Shown: piece by piece, positions 8,427 through 18,452 of the stretch
Position numbering within the stretch: position 1 is the first letter of the stretch
How the letters are laid out: each line of letters opens with the position of its first letter
Assembly (NCBI GenBank): GCA_023265995.1
Contig: JAHFSA010000008.1
Coordinates: 96,239-160,238, forward strand
DNA length: 64,000 nt
From: Perlucidibaca sp.
Lineage (GTDB): Bacteria; Pseudomonadota; Gammaproteobacteria; Pseudomonadales; Moraxellaceae
Direction: 5' to 3'
Made by a program: the position numbers and the translations under genes
The notes under the pieces: generated by a model
What the model was told of the DNA's origin: nothing
Databases searched by the model: none
What the model saw: only the letters and a program-made list of their open reading frames with translations

Positions 8427-9809
8427 TTAACGGCGTTTTTCAAATACGGCGATCGATTCCACATGCGTGGTATGGATAAACATGTCCATGACACCCGCCT
8501 GCACCAGATCATAACCGGCCTTGGCCATCTCGCCCGCATCACGCGCCAGTGTCGCCGGATTGCATGACACATAGACCACGCGTCGGGCACCGAAGCGCGT
8601 CAGGTGCGGAATGACTTCGAGCGCGCCGCTGCGCGGCGGGTCGATCAATATCTTGTCGAAACCCAGTCCGGCCCAGGGCTGACTCTGGAAATCCTTGGTC
8701 AGGTCATGAGCATAGAACGAGACATTGTCCAATCCGTTGGCACGGGCGTTCTCGTAGCCGCGTTCGACCATGGCCTGCACGCCCTCGACACCAACCACCT
8801 CGCGCGCACGCGTGGCCAGCGGCAGCGTGAAGTTGCCGAGGCCGCAGAACAGGTCGAGCACACGCTCGTCCGGCTGCGGGTCCAGCAAATCCAGTGCCAG
8901 TTTCACCATGCGCTGGTTGATGCCGGCATTGACCTGGGTGAAGTCGTTGGGGTGGAAGGCCATGGTCAGACCTTCGCCCGGACGTGACGGCGCGCTGAAG
9001 TCCGGCAGACGGTAATACAGGCGGTCCACGCCCTGCTCCGGCCAGACCCTATGCACGGTCTCGTAATTGCCCGGCTGCAGGTAGCACTGCCAGCCGCGGG
9101 CGCTGCAGAACGCGACGAGGGCCGCGACATCGCTGGCATCCAGCGGCACGAGATGGCGGAAGATCAGGGCCACGTCGGCGACACCCGGCAGCTCGTCGCC
9201 GGCGGCGACCTCGACCTGGGCGATGTGATCACGCGCGATCAGGCCGCCGATCAGCTCGCGCAGCGGCGTGATGGCCTGGCCCAGACGCGGGTCCATGACC
9301 TCGCAGGCATCGAGATCGGCGAGATAGCTGGCCTGACGCTCGCGGAAGCCGACCAGCAGCTTCTCCTTCTTGAACACATAGCGGACGCCAAGGCGGGCCT
9401 TGCGGCGATAGGAGTAGTTGTCATGGGTCAGCGGCGGCAGCCAGGACTGGGGGCTGAGACCGCCGAAGTGCTGCAGGTGATCGACCAGCACGGTCTGCTT
9501 GAAGGCGATCTGCGCGGCCGGAGCCATGTGCTGCAGCGAGCAGCCACCGCAGACGCCGAAATGCGCGCAAGGCGGCGTGACGCGGTCGTTGGCGGCCTCG
9601 AAGACCTCGACCACGGCCGCCTCGTCGTACTTCTTGTGGGTGAAGGTGACCTGGGCCTTGACGCGCTCGCCCGGCAAGGCGCCATCGACGAACACCAGCT
9701 TGCCATCTTCGCGATGGGCAATGCCGCGCCCCTCATGACTGAGGCGGGTGATGGTCAGTTCGACGGGAGGCAGGGCCTTGAGTTTTTCTTTCTTGCTGAT
9801 ACGCGCCAT
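8427..9809 (-). CDS. rlmD: 23S rRNA (uracil-1939-C5) methyltransferase RlmD
   Basis: The 460-residue product is the SAM-dependent enzyme (formerly RumA) that makes m5U at 23S position 1939. It has an N-terminal TRAM domain and Fe-S cluster cysteines C81, C87 and C90 ([10 protein letters not shown]) plus C169 (DLDACE). The SAM-binding motif is [14 protein letters not shown], followed by DPPRSG and the catalytic cysteine in [10 protein letters not shown]. The start is ATG 9809 (MARISKKEK), as upstream in-frame codons are unconserved. The gene lies between the exonuclease and relA with gaps of 25 and 42 bases. Confidence 0.95.
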   Translation of the reverse strand: MARISKKEKLKALPPVELTITRLSHEGRGIAHREDGKLVFVDGALPGERVKAQVTFTHKKYDEAAVVEVFEAANDRVTPPCAHFGVCGGCSLQHMAPAAQIAFKQTVLVDHLQHFGGLSPQSWLPPLTHDNYSYRRKARLGVRYVFKKEKLLVGFRERQASYLADLDACEVMDPRLGQAITPLRELIGGLIARDHIAQVEVAAGDELPGVADVALIFRHLVPLDASDVAALVAFCSARGWQCYLQPGNYETVHRVWPEQGVDRLYYRLPDFSAPSRPGEGLTMAFHPNDFTQVNAGINQRMVKLALDLLDPQPDERVLDLFCGLGNFTLPLATRAREVVGVEGVQAMVERGYENARANGLDNVSFYAHDLTKDFQSQPWAGLGFDKILIDPPRSGALEVIPHLTRFGARRVVYVSCNPATLARDAGEMAKAGYDLVQAGVMDMFIHTTHVESIAVFEKRR

Positions 9810-9834
9810 ACAGGACTCGGGTACTCGGTAAACG

Positions 9835-10659
9835 TCAGGCGATGGGCGCGTTGAGCGGCGCATCGTGGGTGGGCATGGCGGCTTCGGCAGCCTGCCACTG
9901 GCTCAGGAACTCGAGCAGATGCGGTTGCCCGGAGGCTTGCAGGGTGTCACGCACGAGCGTCAGCTCGCTGGCCAGGGTGGCGCTGTCGAGCAGGCCGCGC
10001 ATGAGCTGGAAGCGCAGGAACACCAGCCAGGTGTTGAGCACGTCGGTTTCGCAGTACTGACGGATCCTGCCCAGCTCGCCGGCGAGGAAGGTCGGCCAGA
10101 CCTGGCTGCCATCCATGCCCATCTTGCCCGGGAAGCCGAGCAGCGTGGCGACCTGGTCCAGCGGCTGCACGGCGCGCGCCTGGTAGCCGGCGAGCAGATC
10201 CATGAGGTCGGTGTGACGGGCATGGAAGCGGCCGAGGTAGTTGTTGAACTTGGCGTCGCGATTGAACTCGCCCTGATCCCAGTAGGCCGGCGCCTGGACA
10301 CCATGCAGCAGGGCCCGGTAATGCAGCACCGGCAGGTCGAAGCCGCTGCCGTTCCACGACACCAGCGTCGGCTGGTAGCGCTCGAGGCCGGCGAAGAAGC
10401 GCTGGATCAGTTCGGCCTCGCTGGCCGACTCCTCGCCCAGCGACCAGACCTTGAGGCCGTCACGGGTACGCAGCACGGCCGAGATGCAGACCACGCGCTG
10501 CAGCGAATGGCGAATGAAGTCGGAGCCGCCGGTTTCCTGGCGACGCAGCTTGAACATGGCCTCGGCGGCAGCGGCGTCATCAAGCCCGGACAAGCCGTGG
10601 AGACGACGACCACCGGCGATGTCCGGCACGGTTTCGATATCGAAGACCAGCGTATTCAT
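9835..10659 (-). CDS. PolB-like predicted 3'-5' exonuclease (DEDDy superfamily)
   Basis: The 274-residue product belongs to the stand-alone family B polymerase-like 3'-5' exonucleases. The DEDD residues are visible: D7 and E9 in VFDIETVPD, the second Asp in [12 protein letters not shown], and the Exo III segment [15 protein letters not shown]. No polymerase domain is present. The start at ATG 10659 places the Exo I motif at the very N-terminus, as is normal. It lies 11 bases after cysM and 25 before rlmD, so it is cotranscribed. A role in DNA repair or nucleic acid clean-up is inferred only. Confidence 0.88.
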   Translation of the reverse strand: MNTLVFDIETVPDIAGGRRLHGLSGLDDAAAAEAMFKLRRQETGGSDFIRHSLQRVVCISAVLRTRDGLKVWSLGEESASEAELIQRFFAGLERYQPTLVSWNGSGFDLPVLHYRALLHGVQAPAYWDQGEFNRDAKFNNYLGRFHARHTDLMDLLAGYQARAVQPLDQVATLLGFPGKMGMDGSQVWPTFLAGELGRIRQYCETDVLNTWLVFLRFQLMRGLLDSATLASELTLVRDTLQASGQPHLLEFLSQWQAAEAAMPTHDAPLNAPIA

Positions 10660-10670
10660 GGTTCGGACCG

Positions 10671-11576
10671 TCAGCTGGGTGAGGAGGTCGGCGTGAACAC
10701 GCCGGTGGACAGATAACGGTCGCCACGATCGCAGATGATGGCGACGATGACGGCATTCTCCACGTGCTTGCTCAGCTCCAGCGCGGCCCATACCGAGCCG
10801 CCCGAGGACACGCCGCAGAATATGCCTTCCTCGCGCGCCAGGCGACGCATGGTCTCCTCGGCCGCGACCTGCGGAATGTCGATGACCTGATCGACGCGGG
10901 TGCGATCGAAAATGGTCGGCAGGTATTCCTCGGGCCAGCAGCGGATACCGGGAATCTGCGCGCCGTCGGCCGGCTGCAGACCGATGATCTCGATCGCCGG
11001 ATTCTGCTCCTTGAGGTAGCGCGAGGTGCCCATGATGGTGCCGGTGGTACCCATGGAGCTGACGAAATGCGTGATCCGGCCGCCGGTCTGCTGCCAGATC
11101 TCGGGGCCGGTGCCCTCGTAGTGCGCCTGCGGGTTGTCCATGTTGCCGAACTGGTTGAGCACCTTGCCCAGACCCTCGGCCTGCATCTTCAGCGCCAGAT
11201 CGCGCGCGCCTTCCATGCCCTCGGCCTGGGTCACCGAGATCAGCTCGGCGCCATAGGCGGCCATGGCATCGCGACGCTCCTGGCTCTGATTGGCCGGCAT
11301 GATCAAGATCATGCGATAGCCCTTGATGGCTGCCGCCATGGCCAGGGCGATGCCGGTATTGCCGGACGTGGCCTCGATCAGGGTGTCACCGGGCCTGATC
11401 TCGCCACGAGCCTCGGCGCGACTGATCATGGACAGCGCCGGGCGATCCTTCACCGAACCCGCCGGATTGTTGCCTTCCAGCTTCACCAGCACGACATTGC
11501 TGGTATTGCCCGGCATGCGCTGCAGGCGGACCAGCGGGGTGTTGCCGACGGTATCGGCAATGGTGGGATAGGACAT
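10671..11576 (-). CDS. cysM: Cysteine synthase B (O-acetylserine sulfhydrylase)
   Basis: This PLP enzyme makes cysteine from O-acetylserine and sulfide or thiosulfate. The 301-residue product has the PLP lysine K43 in NPAGSVKDRPA, the substrate loop EATSGNTGIALA, and the phosphate-binding SSMGTTGTIMG glycine loop. Length and the shortened C-terminus fit CysM better than CysK. The start is ATG 11576 (MSYPTIADTVGNTPLVRL). It is the first gene of the eight-gene minus-strand string ending with moeA. The closeness to gacS (on the other strand, 2.3 kb away) recalls the Pseudomonas arrangement, here interrupted by a lipoprotein gene. Confidence 0.95.
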   Translation of the reverse strand: MSYPTIADTVGNTPLVRLQRMPGNTSNVVLVKLEGNNPAGSVKDRPALSMISRAEARGEIRPGDTLIEATSGNTGIALAMAAAIKGYRMILIMPANQSQERRDAMAAYGAELISVTQAEGMEGARDLALKMQAEGLGKVLNQFGNMDNPQAHYEGTGPEIWQQTGGRITHFVSSMGTTGTIMGTSRYLKEQNPAIEIIGLQPADGAQIPGIRCWPEEYLPTIFDRTRVDQVIDIPQVAAEETMRRLAREEGIFCGVSSGGSVWAALELSKHVENAVIVAIICDRGDRYLSTGVFTPTSSPS

Positions 11577-11620
11577 CGCGCAGACGCTCTGAACAAAGAT
11601 GACCCGCGATTGTAATGGAA

Positions 11621-11653
11621 AGCGCCCGGCGACCATAACTGGTGCCGGGCGCT
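11621..11653 (-). terminator. Rho-independent terminator after the S15-type lipoprotein gene
   Basis: AGCGCCCGGC (621-630 of this block) and GCCGGGCGCT (644-653) form a 10-bp perfect stem, extended by an inner ACC/GGT. Read on the minus strand it is followed by TTTCC. It lies between the lipoprotein stop (11670) and cysM. Confidence 0.7.
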
Positions 11654-11669
11654 GCTGCCGCGAGTGCCG

Positions 11670-13670
11670 TCAGAGGCCGAGCGCGGAGATCAGCTGCGGC
11701 CCTATGACCGGGATCTGCGCCAGCAGGCCGGTCAGCGCCGAAGCGTCGGTGGGCACGCCACCCGCGCCGCTGCTGCCCGTGGGCAGGGCCGACAGGCCGG
11801 GAATGCTGTCCACCGGCAGGCCGGCAGCCGGCACATCACCGGCCAGCTTGGGCAGGTCGCCGAGCATGGGCACCGCCACCTCGCCCTGGATCGTCGCCAC
11901 CACAGTGGCGGGGTCACGCGAGCTGGTCAGCAGGAAGCCCTGCTGATTGCCGTAGACCATGAGCACGAGCTGGTCGCCCGCCACCAGGCGCTCGGCCACG
12001 CCGACCATGTCGATATCGAAGTCACCGAAGCCGCGCAGCGGAATGACCTGCTCGTCGATCAGCTCGGGCAGCACCGGCAGACGCGAGTCCTTGGCCGCCA
12101 GCGGAATCACGCCGAGGCCGACGAAGACCGTGCTGTCGCAGCTGCCGATACGCAGCAGCGGGTCGGCGGCCGGCATGCACAGCGCATCCAGCGGCGCGGC
12201 ACCGCGGCCGACATGGACCTTGAGATGCGGAATGCCGGCGATCACTTCACTGGCATGGCTGATGCCCGTCAGCGGCACGATGGTCGGTGCCAGCTGCGCC
12301 AGCGTGACCGGCGCCGGCAGGCCGCCCGGCATGGCGACCGGGAAGGTGGTGCCACCACGCGTCACCTTCGGCACCTGCACGGCATCGCTCTGGTTCAGCG
12401 AGAAGCAGACATTCTTGCCGGTCGTGATGACGCTGTCGGCCTTGCCCTTGCCCAGCAGCTTCTCGTTGAACCAGGCCAGCGTGGCGGCATCGGCGGCGAT
12501 AGGACCACAGTTGCGGCCGAGGGGAATGGTCTGCTGCGCCACACCCTGCTGCACCAGTCCGACATCCGGCGCCAGCAGGCCGTGACCGTATTCGTAGCTG
12601 AGCAGGCGCACATCGCCGCCGGCACGCTGCAGGCACTCGTAGTTGGCCAGCGCCTCGTTGAAATTGAAAAGGTCATCACGCGGGCCCTGGAACAGCAGCG
12701 CATCGACCTTGGGCAGCGCCTTTCTGGATGGCGTGCCGATGGTGTAGCTGCCGCTGGTGAGGGGGACGTTGCCGAGCAGCGGACCCAGCGTGTAGGCGCC
12801 GACATCGGCCGTGTCACCGACCTTGAGGTTGCGCGGGTTGTCGCAGAAATAGCTCGGCGAGTGGTAGTTGAAGAACGGCAGCGCCGACTCCGGGAAGGCG
12901 CCGGTCACCGCACCTTCAAGCAAGGTGCCGCGAATGAACGGATCCTGGTGGAAATTGGTCTGGCCATCGCCGGCACCGGCCAGGAACAGCGCCCAATAGG
13001 ACTTCACGACGCCATTGGGAGCGATGCTGTAGGTCAGGTCATGCCAGGTGATCTCGGGCACGATGGCATCGAGGCGACGATCCGGGTCGATCGCCAGCAG
13101 CAGCATCTGGTAGCCGCCGCCATAGCTGCCGCCGATGGAGCCCAGCAGCAGGTTACCGTCGCGATACTTGAGGTAGTCGAGGTGCTGCTCGGCCCAGTCG
13201 ACCACGGCGACGATATCCTGGCCCTCATAGTCCGGATCCATGACGCGCACGGTGCCGCCCGATTCGCCGCTGCCGCGCTGGTCAATGCTGATGACGGCAT
13301 AGCCGGCACCCGCCAGCTGCGCGATCTGGCCACCCTTCTCCGTCGTGCGCTTGCCGGCATAGCCATGCCCTTGCAGGATCAGCGCGTGCTTCTGGCCGCA
13401 ATCAATGCTGTCGGGCTCGAAGACCTGGAACACGATGGCCTCGCCATCGACGCGCGAAGGGATGGAAACACGATAGACCTGGCCGCCGGCAGGATGCGCC
13501 GCGGACTGGCAGGAGGCCGGCTTGACGCCATCGGCCGTGCCCAGCGGCAACGTGCCACGGGCACTGCTGCGGGAAGCCGCCGGGCCGCTGGAGTCCGCCT
13601 CGGGCGAACTGCTGCCGCAACCGGCAAGCGTCATGGCGACAGCCATGACAGCAGGCAGAAACTTGCGCAT
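11670..13670 (-). CDS. Secreted lipoprotein of the CocE/NonD (S15) alpha/beta-hydrolase type
   Basis: The 666-residue product starts with a lipoprotein signal (lipobox LAGC, lipidated Cys18) and a Ser-rich linker. The catalytic core looks like the X-Pro dipeptidyl-peptidase/CocE group: oxyanion region QGHGYAG (100-106), nucleophile Ser182 in GGSYGGG, a probable acid at D332/D333 (FQGPRDDLF) and His363 (YEYGHGL). About 250 further residues form a beta-rich C-terminal region, like the jelly-roll of S15 enzymes. The substrate is unknown; peptidase, esterase or acyltransferase activity is possible. It has its own terminator and no functionally related neighbour. Confidence 0.75.
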   Translation of the reverse strand: MRKFLPAVMAVAMTLAGCGSSSPEADSSGPAASRSSARGTLPLGTADGVKPASCQSAAHPAGGQVYRVSIPSRVDGEAIVFQVFEPDSIDCGQKHALILQGHGYAGKRTTEKGGQIAQLAGAGYAVISIDQRGSGESGGTVRVMDPDYEGQDIVAVVDWAEQHLDYLKYRDGNLLLGSIGGSYGGGYQMLLLAIDPDRRLDAIVPEITWHDLTYSIAPNGVVKSYWALFLAGAGDGQTNFHQDPFIRGTLLEGAVTGAFPESALPFFNYHSPSYFCDNPRNLKVGDTADVGAYTLGPLLGNVPLTSGSYTIGTPSRKALPKVDALLFQGPRDDLFNFNEALANYECLQRAGGDVRLLSYEYGHGLLAPDVGLVQQGVAQQTIPLGRNCGPIAADAATLAWFNEKLLGKGKADSVITTGKNVCFSLNQSDAVQVPKVTRGGTTFPVAMPGGLPAPVTLAQLAPTIVPLTGISHASEVIAGIPHLKVHVGRGAAPLDALCMPAADPLLRIGSCDSTVFVGLGVIPLAAKDSRLPVLPELIDEQVIPLRGFGDFDIDMVGVAERLVAGDQLVLMVYGNQQGFLLTSSRDPATVVATIQGEVAVPMLGDLPKLAGDVPAAGLPVDSIPGLSALPTGSSGAGGVPTDASALTGLLAQIPVIGPQLISALGL

Positions 13671-13840
13671 GATGAACCTCGTTATTGTTCTTGTTGTGGT
13701 GCCATCACTCCCGCCCGGCCGGTCAGCGCCGCCTGATACGAGATGGCAGGCATCGTACCGTCAACTGACCAAAAAGCAAGCAATTCGGCACAGCCGAGGC
13801 CCCCATGCTAGGCTTGCGGAAAAGCCCGGAGGAGGCCCGG

Positions 13841-16156
13841 ATGTTTCCGTGGACCCTGCACTATCGCCTGCTGCTGGCCGTGTTGCTGCCGAGCATCGCG
13901 CTGTGGATCCTGCTGCCCGTGATCACCTTCGTGCGCCTGCATCAGGACCTCGAAAACCAGCTCGCCCTGATCGGCCGCACCACCATGGCAACCAGCGCCT
14001 CGGCGCTGGCCCGCAGCGATGACAGCGGCCCCGAGCTCAATGCCTGGCTGGCCCGCCAGCTGCGCCACGACAGCCTGCGCCGCATCAGCCTCATCGACCA
14101 TCAGGGCCATGTCATTGCCGAGGCCGGCAGCAGCAGCCTGAAGCTCCCCGATGTCCGCCTCCTGGCAGTGCCGGCACCGCGCGCGGAGCCGGCCATCATC
14201 ACCCTCGACAGCGATGCCGGCGTGCAGTGGCTGTCGCATCTGCCTGATGGCCGCTGGCTGATTCTCACGGCCTCGCGCCAGCCGCAGACCGTGATGTTCT
14301 ACGAGCGTGTCGTCGAGCGCACGCTGCTGCTGATCGTGGCCCTGGCCATGCTGATTTTCATGGTACGCATGCAGATCCACCGCTCGCTCAAGCCGTTGAG
14401 CCAGCTTGCGCATGCCATGCGCACGCTGCAGCCCGGCGTGCTGCCGGAGCCGAGCCCGGCCGCCCGGCAGATCTGGCCGGACTTCACCGATAACCTCGAA
14501 CGCGGACTGGCAGCCTGGAAAACAGCCTTCGACGAGCTGCGCAACAACAGCGAGCGCGCCGAGGAAGAGCTGCGCGAAACCCTGGACGCCATCGAACGGC
14601 AGAACATCGATCTGCATGCCGCCCGGCGCAAGGCGGTGGCCAGCAACCAGCTGAAATCGGAGTTCCTCGCCAACATCAGTCACGAGATCCGCACACCGCT
14701 GAGCAGCCTGATCGGCTTTGCCCGCCTGCTCGAACGCTCGCCCCTGTCCGAGCGCCAGCAGGAGTATGTCGACTCGCTGGTGCATGCCTCGGAACATCTG
14801 CTGGCCATACTCAATGACCTGCTCGACCTGTCCAAGATCGAGGCCGGGCGACTGGTGCTCGACGAGACCCCGATCTCGCTGCGCGACCTGCTCGCCGACA
14901 CCATGGCCATGCTCACTCCGCTGATTGGCGACAAGCCGCTGACGCTGAGCTGCGAAGTCGCCGACGACGTGCCCGCCAGCCTGCTCGGTGACCCGCTGCG
15001 CCTGCGCCAGATCATGACCAACCTGATCAACAACGCCATCAAGTTCACGCCCCGTGGCGAAGTCCGCGTCCGCCTCGGCTGCAAGAACCAGGGGGGCGCC
15101 GCACTGCAGCTGCAGCTGTCGGTGCAGGACACCGGCATAGGCATTCAGCCGCGCCAGCTTGACAGTCTGTTCGATGCCTTCGAGCAGGCCGACAGCTCGA
15201 CCACGCGCCGCTTTGGTGGCACCGGCCTCGGCCTCACCATCACCCGCCAGCTGGTCCAGCTCATGGGTGGCGACATTGCCGTCAGCAGCACCCCCGGCAT
15301 GGGCTCGACCTTCAGCGTGAGCTGGCAGGCGCGCATCGATCCGTTCCAGACCCTGGCCCTGCCCCGCGACACCACGCACCAGCTGCCCGCCCTGCGCCCC
15401 CTGGCCAGACTGGACCCGCCACTGCGCGTGCTGGTGGTGGATGACCACCCGGCCAACCTCAAGCTGCTGCAGACCTGGCTGAGCGACTTCGGCATCGAAA
15501 CGAGCGCGGTCGACAATGGCCTGGAGGCCATCAATGCCGCCATTCAGGCCCCCTACGACCTGGTCTTCATGGATATCCAGATGCCCGGCATGAGCGGGCC
15601 GGAAACGGCGCAGGCCATTCGTGCCGGCGAGTCACGCGGACATCGCGTGCCCATCATCGCCCTGACCGCGCACGCGCTCAGCTCGGAGCGCGAATTCTGG
15701 CTGCGCAGCGGCATCGACGACTATGTCGGCAAGCCCCTGCAGGAATCACAGCTGCTGCATATCCTGCAGCAATGGACACGCTTCGTGGCGGCGCCGGTGC
15801 CGGTGGTGGACTGGGCCGAGGCGCGCCAGCTCGCGGCCGGCAAGGCCGATCTGGCGGAGGATGTGCTGAAGACGCTGGCTGCCGATCTGCCGCGCAGCCG
15901 CATGGTCATGCTCGAAGCCATGACATGTGGAGATGCCCCGGCCTGGTGGCAGGAGGCGCATCGTCTGCTCGGAGCCTGTCGCTATACCGGCGTGCCGGCG
16001 TTGCGAGCCAGCCTGGAAGAAGCCCTCGCGGGCCGTCACGGGCCGACGGCGCCCCTGCCCGAGGCAGAGGTCGCCGCCGCCGTGATCAGTGATATCGACG
16101 CGCTCCTGAACTGGAGCGCGGCGCATCTCGACCTCAGCGCGGCGCCATGCGGATAG
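13841..16156 (+). CDS. gacS: Hybrid sensor histidine kinase GacS/BarA
   Basis: The 771-residue product is the membrane sensor that phosphorylates the GacA/UvrY regulator, controlling Rsm/Csr small RNAs. Two membrane segments (about 8-30 and 160-177) bracket a periplasmic domain. Then follow a HAMP-like linker, a HisKA domain with phospho-acceptor H281 (HEIRTPL), an HATPase domain (N box [10 protein letters not shown] box FGGTGLGL), a receiver domain with D578 ([11 protein letters not shown]), and an HPt domain with H707 ([15 protein letters not shown]). The start is ATG 13841, 5 bases after GGAGGAGG; an upstream in-frame ATG at 13805 lacks such a site. The cognate gacA is not in the window. 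Confidence 0.93.
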   Translation: MFPWTLHYRLLLAVLLPSIALWILLPVITFVRLHQDLENQLALIGRTTMATSASALARSDDSGPELNAWLARQLRHDSLRRISLIDHQGHVIAEAGSSSLKLPDVRLLAVPAPRAEPAIITLDSDAGVQWLSHLPDGRWLILTASRQPQTVMFYERVVERTLLLIVALAMLIFMVRMQIHRSLKPLSQLAHAMRTLQPGVLPEPSPAARQIWPDFTDNLERGLAAWKTAFDELRNNSERAEEELRETLDAIERQNIDLHAARRKAVASNQLKSEFLANISHEIRTPLSSLIGFARLLERSPLSERQQEYVDSLVHASEHLLAILNDLLDLSKIEAGRLVLDETPISLRDLLADTMAMLTPLIGDKPLTLSCEVADDVPASLLGDPLRLRQIMTNLINNAIKFTPRGEVRVRLGCKNQGGAALQLQLSVQDTGIGIQPRQLDSLFDAFEQADSSTTRRFGGTGLGLTITRQLVQLMGGDIAVSSTPGMGSTFSVSWQARIDPFQTLALPRDTTHQLPALRPLARLDPPLRVLVVDDHPANLKLLQTWLSDFGIETSAVDNGLEAINAAIQAPYDLVFMDIQMPGMSGPETAQAIRAGESRGHRVPIIALTAHALSSEREFWLRSGIDDYVGKPLQESQLLHILQQWTRFVAAPVPVVDWAEARQLAAGKADLAEDVLKTLAADLPRSRMVMLEAMTCGDAPAWWQEAHRLLGACRYTGVPALRASLEEALAGRHGPTAPLPEAEVAAAVISDIDALLNWSAAHLDLSAAPCG

Positions 16157-16901
16157 CGCCGTCGATACGGATGGTTTCACCGTTGAGAAAGCTGTTCTCG
16201 ACAATGTGCGTGGCCAGCTGACCGTACTCGTCCGGATGACCGAGGCGCTTCGGGAACTGCGTCATCTCGATCAGCGGCATCTTCACTGCGTCCGGAGCGG
16301 CATTCATCAGCGGGGTGTTGAAGATGCCCGGAGCGATGGTGTTGACGCGCACGCCGATGCTGGCGAGGTCACGTGCCAGCGGCAGGGTCATGCCGACCAC
16401 GCCACCCTTGGATGCCGAATAGGCGACCTGGCCGATCTGGCCGTCGAAGGCGGCAACCGAGGCGGTGTTGATGATTACACCGCGCTCGCCGTCGGCGCTC
16501 GGCTCGTTCTTCGCCATCTCGGCAGCAGCCAGACGGGTGACGTTGAAGGTGCCGATGAGGTTCACGGTGATGACCTTGTTGAACTGCTCCAGCGGCATCG
16601 GGCCGTTCTTGCCGACCGTGCGCACGGCACTGCCGATGCCGGCGCAGTTGACCGCGACATGCACGCCGCCCCACTTCGCCACGACTTCCGCCAGCGCGGC
16701 CTGCACCGAGGCCTCGTCAGACACGTTGACCTTGCAGAACAGGGCATTGGCGCCCAGCTCGGCGGCGACGGCCTGGCCGACATCGGCGTTGAGATCGAAA
16801 ATGGCGACCTTGGCACCACGGGCCAGATAGGCCTTGATGGTGGCGAGGCCGAGACCGGATGCACCACCGGTGACGATGGCAATCTTGTCTTGCAGCTGCA
16901 T
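16134..16901 (-). CDS. Short-chain dehydrogenase, 3-hydroxyacyl-CoA dehydrogenase (HSD10) type
   Basis: The 255-residue product is a classical SDR. The sequence shows the NAD-binding TGGASGLG (11-18), NCAG (85-88), and the catalytic S148, Y161 and K165 (YSASK). The stretch [21 protein letters not shown] and the long loop before it match type II 3-hydroxyacyl-CoA dehydrogenases (HSD17B10-like) acting in branched-chain or fatty acid oxidation. The aspartate after the second strand (FDLNAD) indicates NAD preference. Its 3' end overlaps the gacS 3' end by 23 bases in convergent orientation. A perfect GACCGATCGGTC palindrome upstream suggests a TetR-type repressor. Confidence 0.85.
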   Translation of the reverse strand: MQLQDKIAIVTGGASGLGLATIKAYLARGAKVAIFDLNADVGQAVAAELGANALFCKVNVSDEASVQAALAEVVAKWGGVHVAVNCAGIGSAVRTVGKNGPMPLEQFNKVITVNLIGTFNVTRLAAAEMAKNEPSADGERGVIINTASVAAFDGQIGQVAYSASKGGVVGMTLPLARDLASIGVRVNTIAPGIFNTPLMNAAPDAVKMPLIEMTQFPKRLGHPDEYGQLATHIVENSFLNGETIRIDGAIRMAPR

Positions 16902-16935
16902 GGCAAATCCTCTGACAGGGGGAATATGTAATCTC

Positions 16936-16947
16936 GACCGATCGGTC
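16936..16947. promoter_or_regulatory. Operator-like palindrome GACCGATCGGTC upstream of the SDR gene
   Basis: This perfect 12-base palindrome lies 35 bases upstream of the SDR start, between it and dgt. Such short GACCG/CGGTC half-sites are typical of TetR-family operators, which often control fatty acid and branched-chain catabolic genes. No regulator gene is adjacent. The same half-sites recur at 60255-60266 before aceE. Confidence 0.5.
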
Positions 16948-16988
16948 ACGGGCGAGGAGAATACCACCCTGCCAGCGCTTGGCAAGAC

Positions 16989-18347
16989 TCAGATCAAGCC
17001 AATGCCCGAGATTTCCCGCGCCAGCCTGGCGGCATGGTTGTCGGTCATGCTGCCGGCGAAATCGAGCACCTGCAGATAGCCCTCGTAGAGCGACATGCCC
17101 GGCCGCAGCGGCTTTTCCAGCAGCGCCAGCTGGGTGCGCTGGCGATGGCTGAGCGCATCCGGGCCATGCAGGCAGAACGCGCGCACGTTGGGAATCAGGT
17201 TGTCGAGCAACACACCCAGGCAGGGATAGGCCGCGATCTCGGTCACCACCTTGCTGCGATGGCGATAGACCTTGTCGCTCGCCAGCTGCTTGGCGGCATC
17301 GAGGGTTTCGCGCACTTCACCGCTGGCGCCGGCAATCAGGTCCTTGAGCGGCAATTCGCCGGCCAGCAGGGCGTCGTGATGACGCATGAAGGTATCGGAC
17401 AGATCCTTGACGCAGCGGCCGACCATGGTGCCGCGCAGGGCCGCGGCATACTGGCGCGGATCACGGATCTGCCAGACCTTGTCGGGATCGACGATGGGCG
17501 CGAGCAGGCGCTGCAGCTCGGCCAGTTCGAGTATGCCGATCTCGACGGCATCCTCGAGGTCGACGATGGCGTAGCAGATGTCGTCTGCCGCCTCCATGAG
17601 ATACGACAGCGGATGCCGGGCCCAGTGTTCGCTGCCCCTGACCAGCAGGCCGAGCTCGCTGGCGACGGCACGGAAATACGGCAGCTCGGCCTGGTAGATG
17701 TTGAACTTGCCCTTGTCCGGGAAGGTCTGCGACGTCCACGGATATTTCACCAGCGTGCCCAGGCTGGCAGCCGTCAGGCGCATGCCGCCCTCGCCCGCAT
17801 ACATCTCCAGCGATGCCACCAGACGCAGGCCGTGGGCATTGCCCTCGTAGGTCTGGATGTCATGACGCTCGCCGGTGGCGAGGCCGTCCAGCAGCGGCAG
17901 ATGCGCCGGCTCGCGGAACCAGTCGCGCAAGGCATATTCGCCGGTGTGGCCGAACGGAGGATTGCCCAGGTCATGCGCCAGGCAGGCCACCTGCACGGTG
18001 GAGCCGATGTCGTAGGGCGTGTAAGGTGCCGGCAGATGCCCGCCTTCGCGCAGCATGGCGCCGACACGATTGCCCAGGCTGCGGCCGACGCTGGCCACCT
18101 CCAGACTGTGGGTCAGGCGGTTGTGGGTATGGTCGTGCATGGCCAGCGGATGCACCTGGGTCTTGCGACCGAGGCGCCGGAACGCGCTGGAAAACACGAT
18201 GCGGTCATGATCGATGTGGAACTCGGAACGCAGACCGGCACTGCCATCCTCGCTGGCAGCCGCCCGCGTCGTCCTGATCTCGCCATCCTTGACCTTGAGA
18301 CGGTGCGCCGAAAGCAGCTGCGACCAGGTCATGCGCGCTTGCGCCAT
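16989..18347 (-). CDS. dgt: dGTP triphosphohydrolase-like HD protein
   Basis: The 452-residue product belongs to the HD-domain dNTP triphosphohydrolases, which cleave dGTP/dNTPs to deoxynucleoside and triphosphate. It has the family N-terminus ([25 protein letters not shown]), first metal ligand histidine in [11 protein letters not shown], the HD pair in [16 protein letters not shown], and the third-ligand region [19 protein letters not shown]. Length is in the range of the longer type 2 family rather than of E. coli Dgt. Start 18347 was used; ATG 18332 is also possible, as neither has a strong ribosome site. It is transcribed divergently from the carbonic anhydrase gene. Confidence 0.93.
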   Translation of the reverse strand: MAQARMTWSQLLSAHRLKVKDGEIRTTRAAASEDGSAGLRSEFHIDHDRIVFSSAFRRLGRKTQVHPLAMHDHTHNRLTHSLEVASVGRSLGNRVGAMLREGGHLPAPYTPYDIGSTVQVACLAHDLGNPPFGHTGEYALRDWFREPAHLPLLDGLATGERHDIQTYEGNAHGLRLVASLEMYAGEGGMRLTAASLGTLVKYPWTSQTFPDKGKFNIYQAELPYFRAVASELGLLVRGSEHWARHPLSYLMEAADDICYAIVDLEDAVEIGILELAELQRLLAPIVDPDKVWQIRDPRQYAAALRGTMVGRCVKDLSDTFMRHHDALLAGELPLKDLIAGASGEVRETLDAAKQLASDKVYRHRSKVVTEIAAYPCLGVLLDNLIPNVRAFCLHGPDALSHRQRTQLALLEKPLRPGMSLYEGYLQVLDFAGSMTDNHAARLAREISGIGLI

Positions 18348-18452
18348 TGGGTCAACTCTCTGTGTGATCCTGCCGCATCATCGACAAAAGCGGCACGAAA
18401 GGCCAGCCCGAGCTATGGCATACTGGCAAGCGTCAAGTCGCTGGGGGCGGTC

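Noticed and set aside
13808..15448. A 546-codon minus-strand open frame opposite gacS
   Set aside because: Gly/Gln/His-rich low-information sequence antisense to the kinase; typical of GC-rich shadow frames.
17034..18452. An N-terminal extension of the carbonic anhydrase frame (687 codons in all)
   Set aside because: The extra 473 codons are antisense to dgt and lack conservation; the anhydrase family starts at MLDELF.
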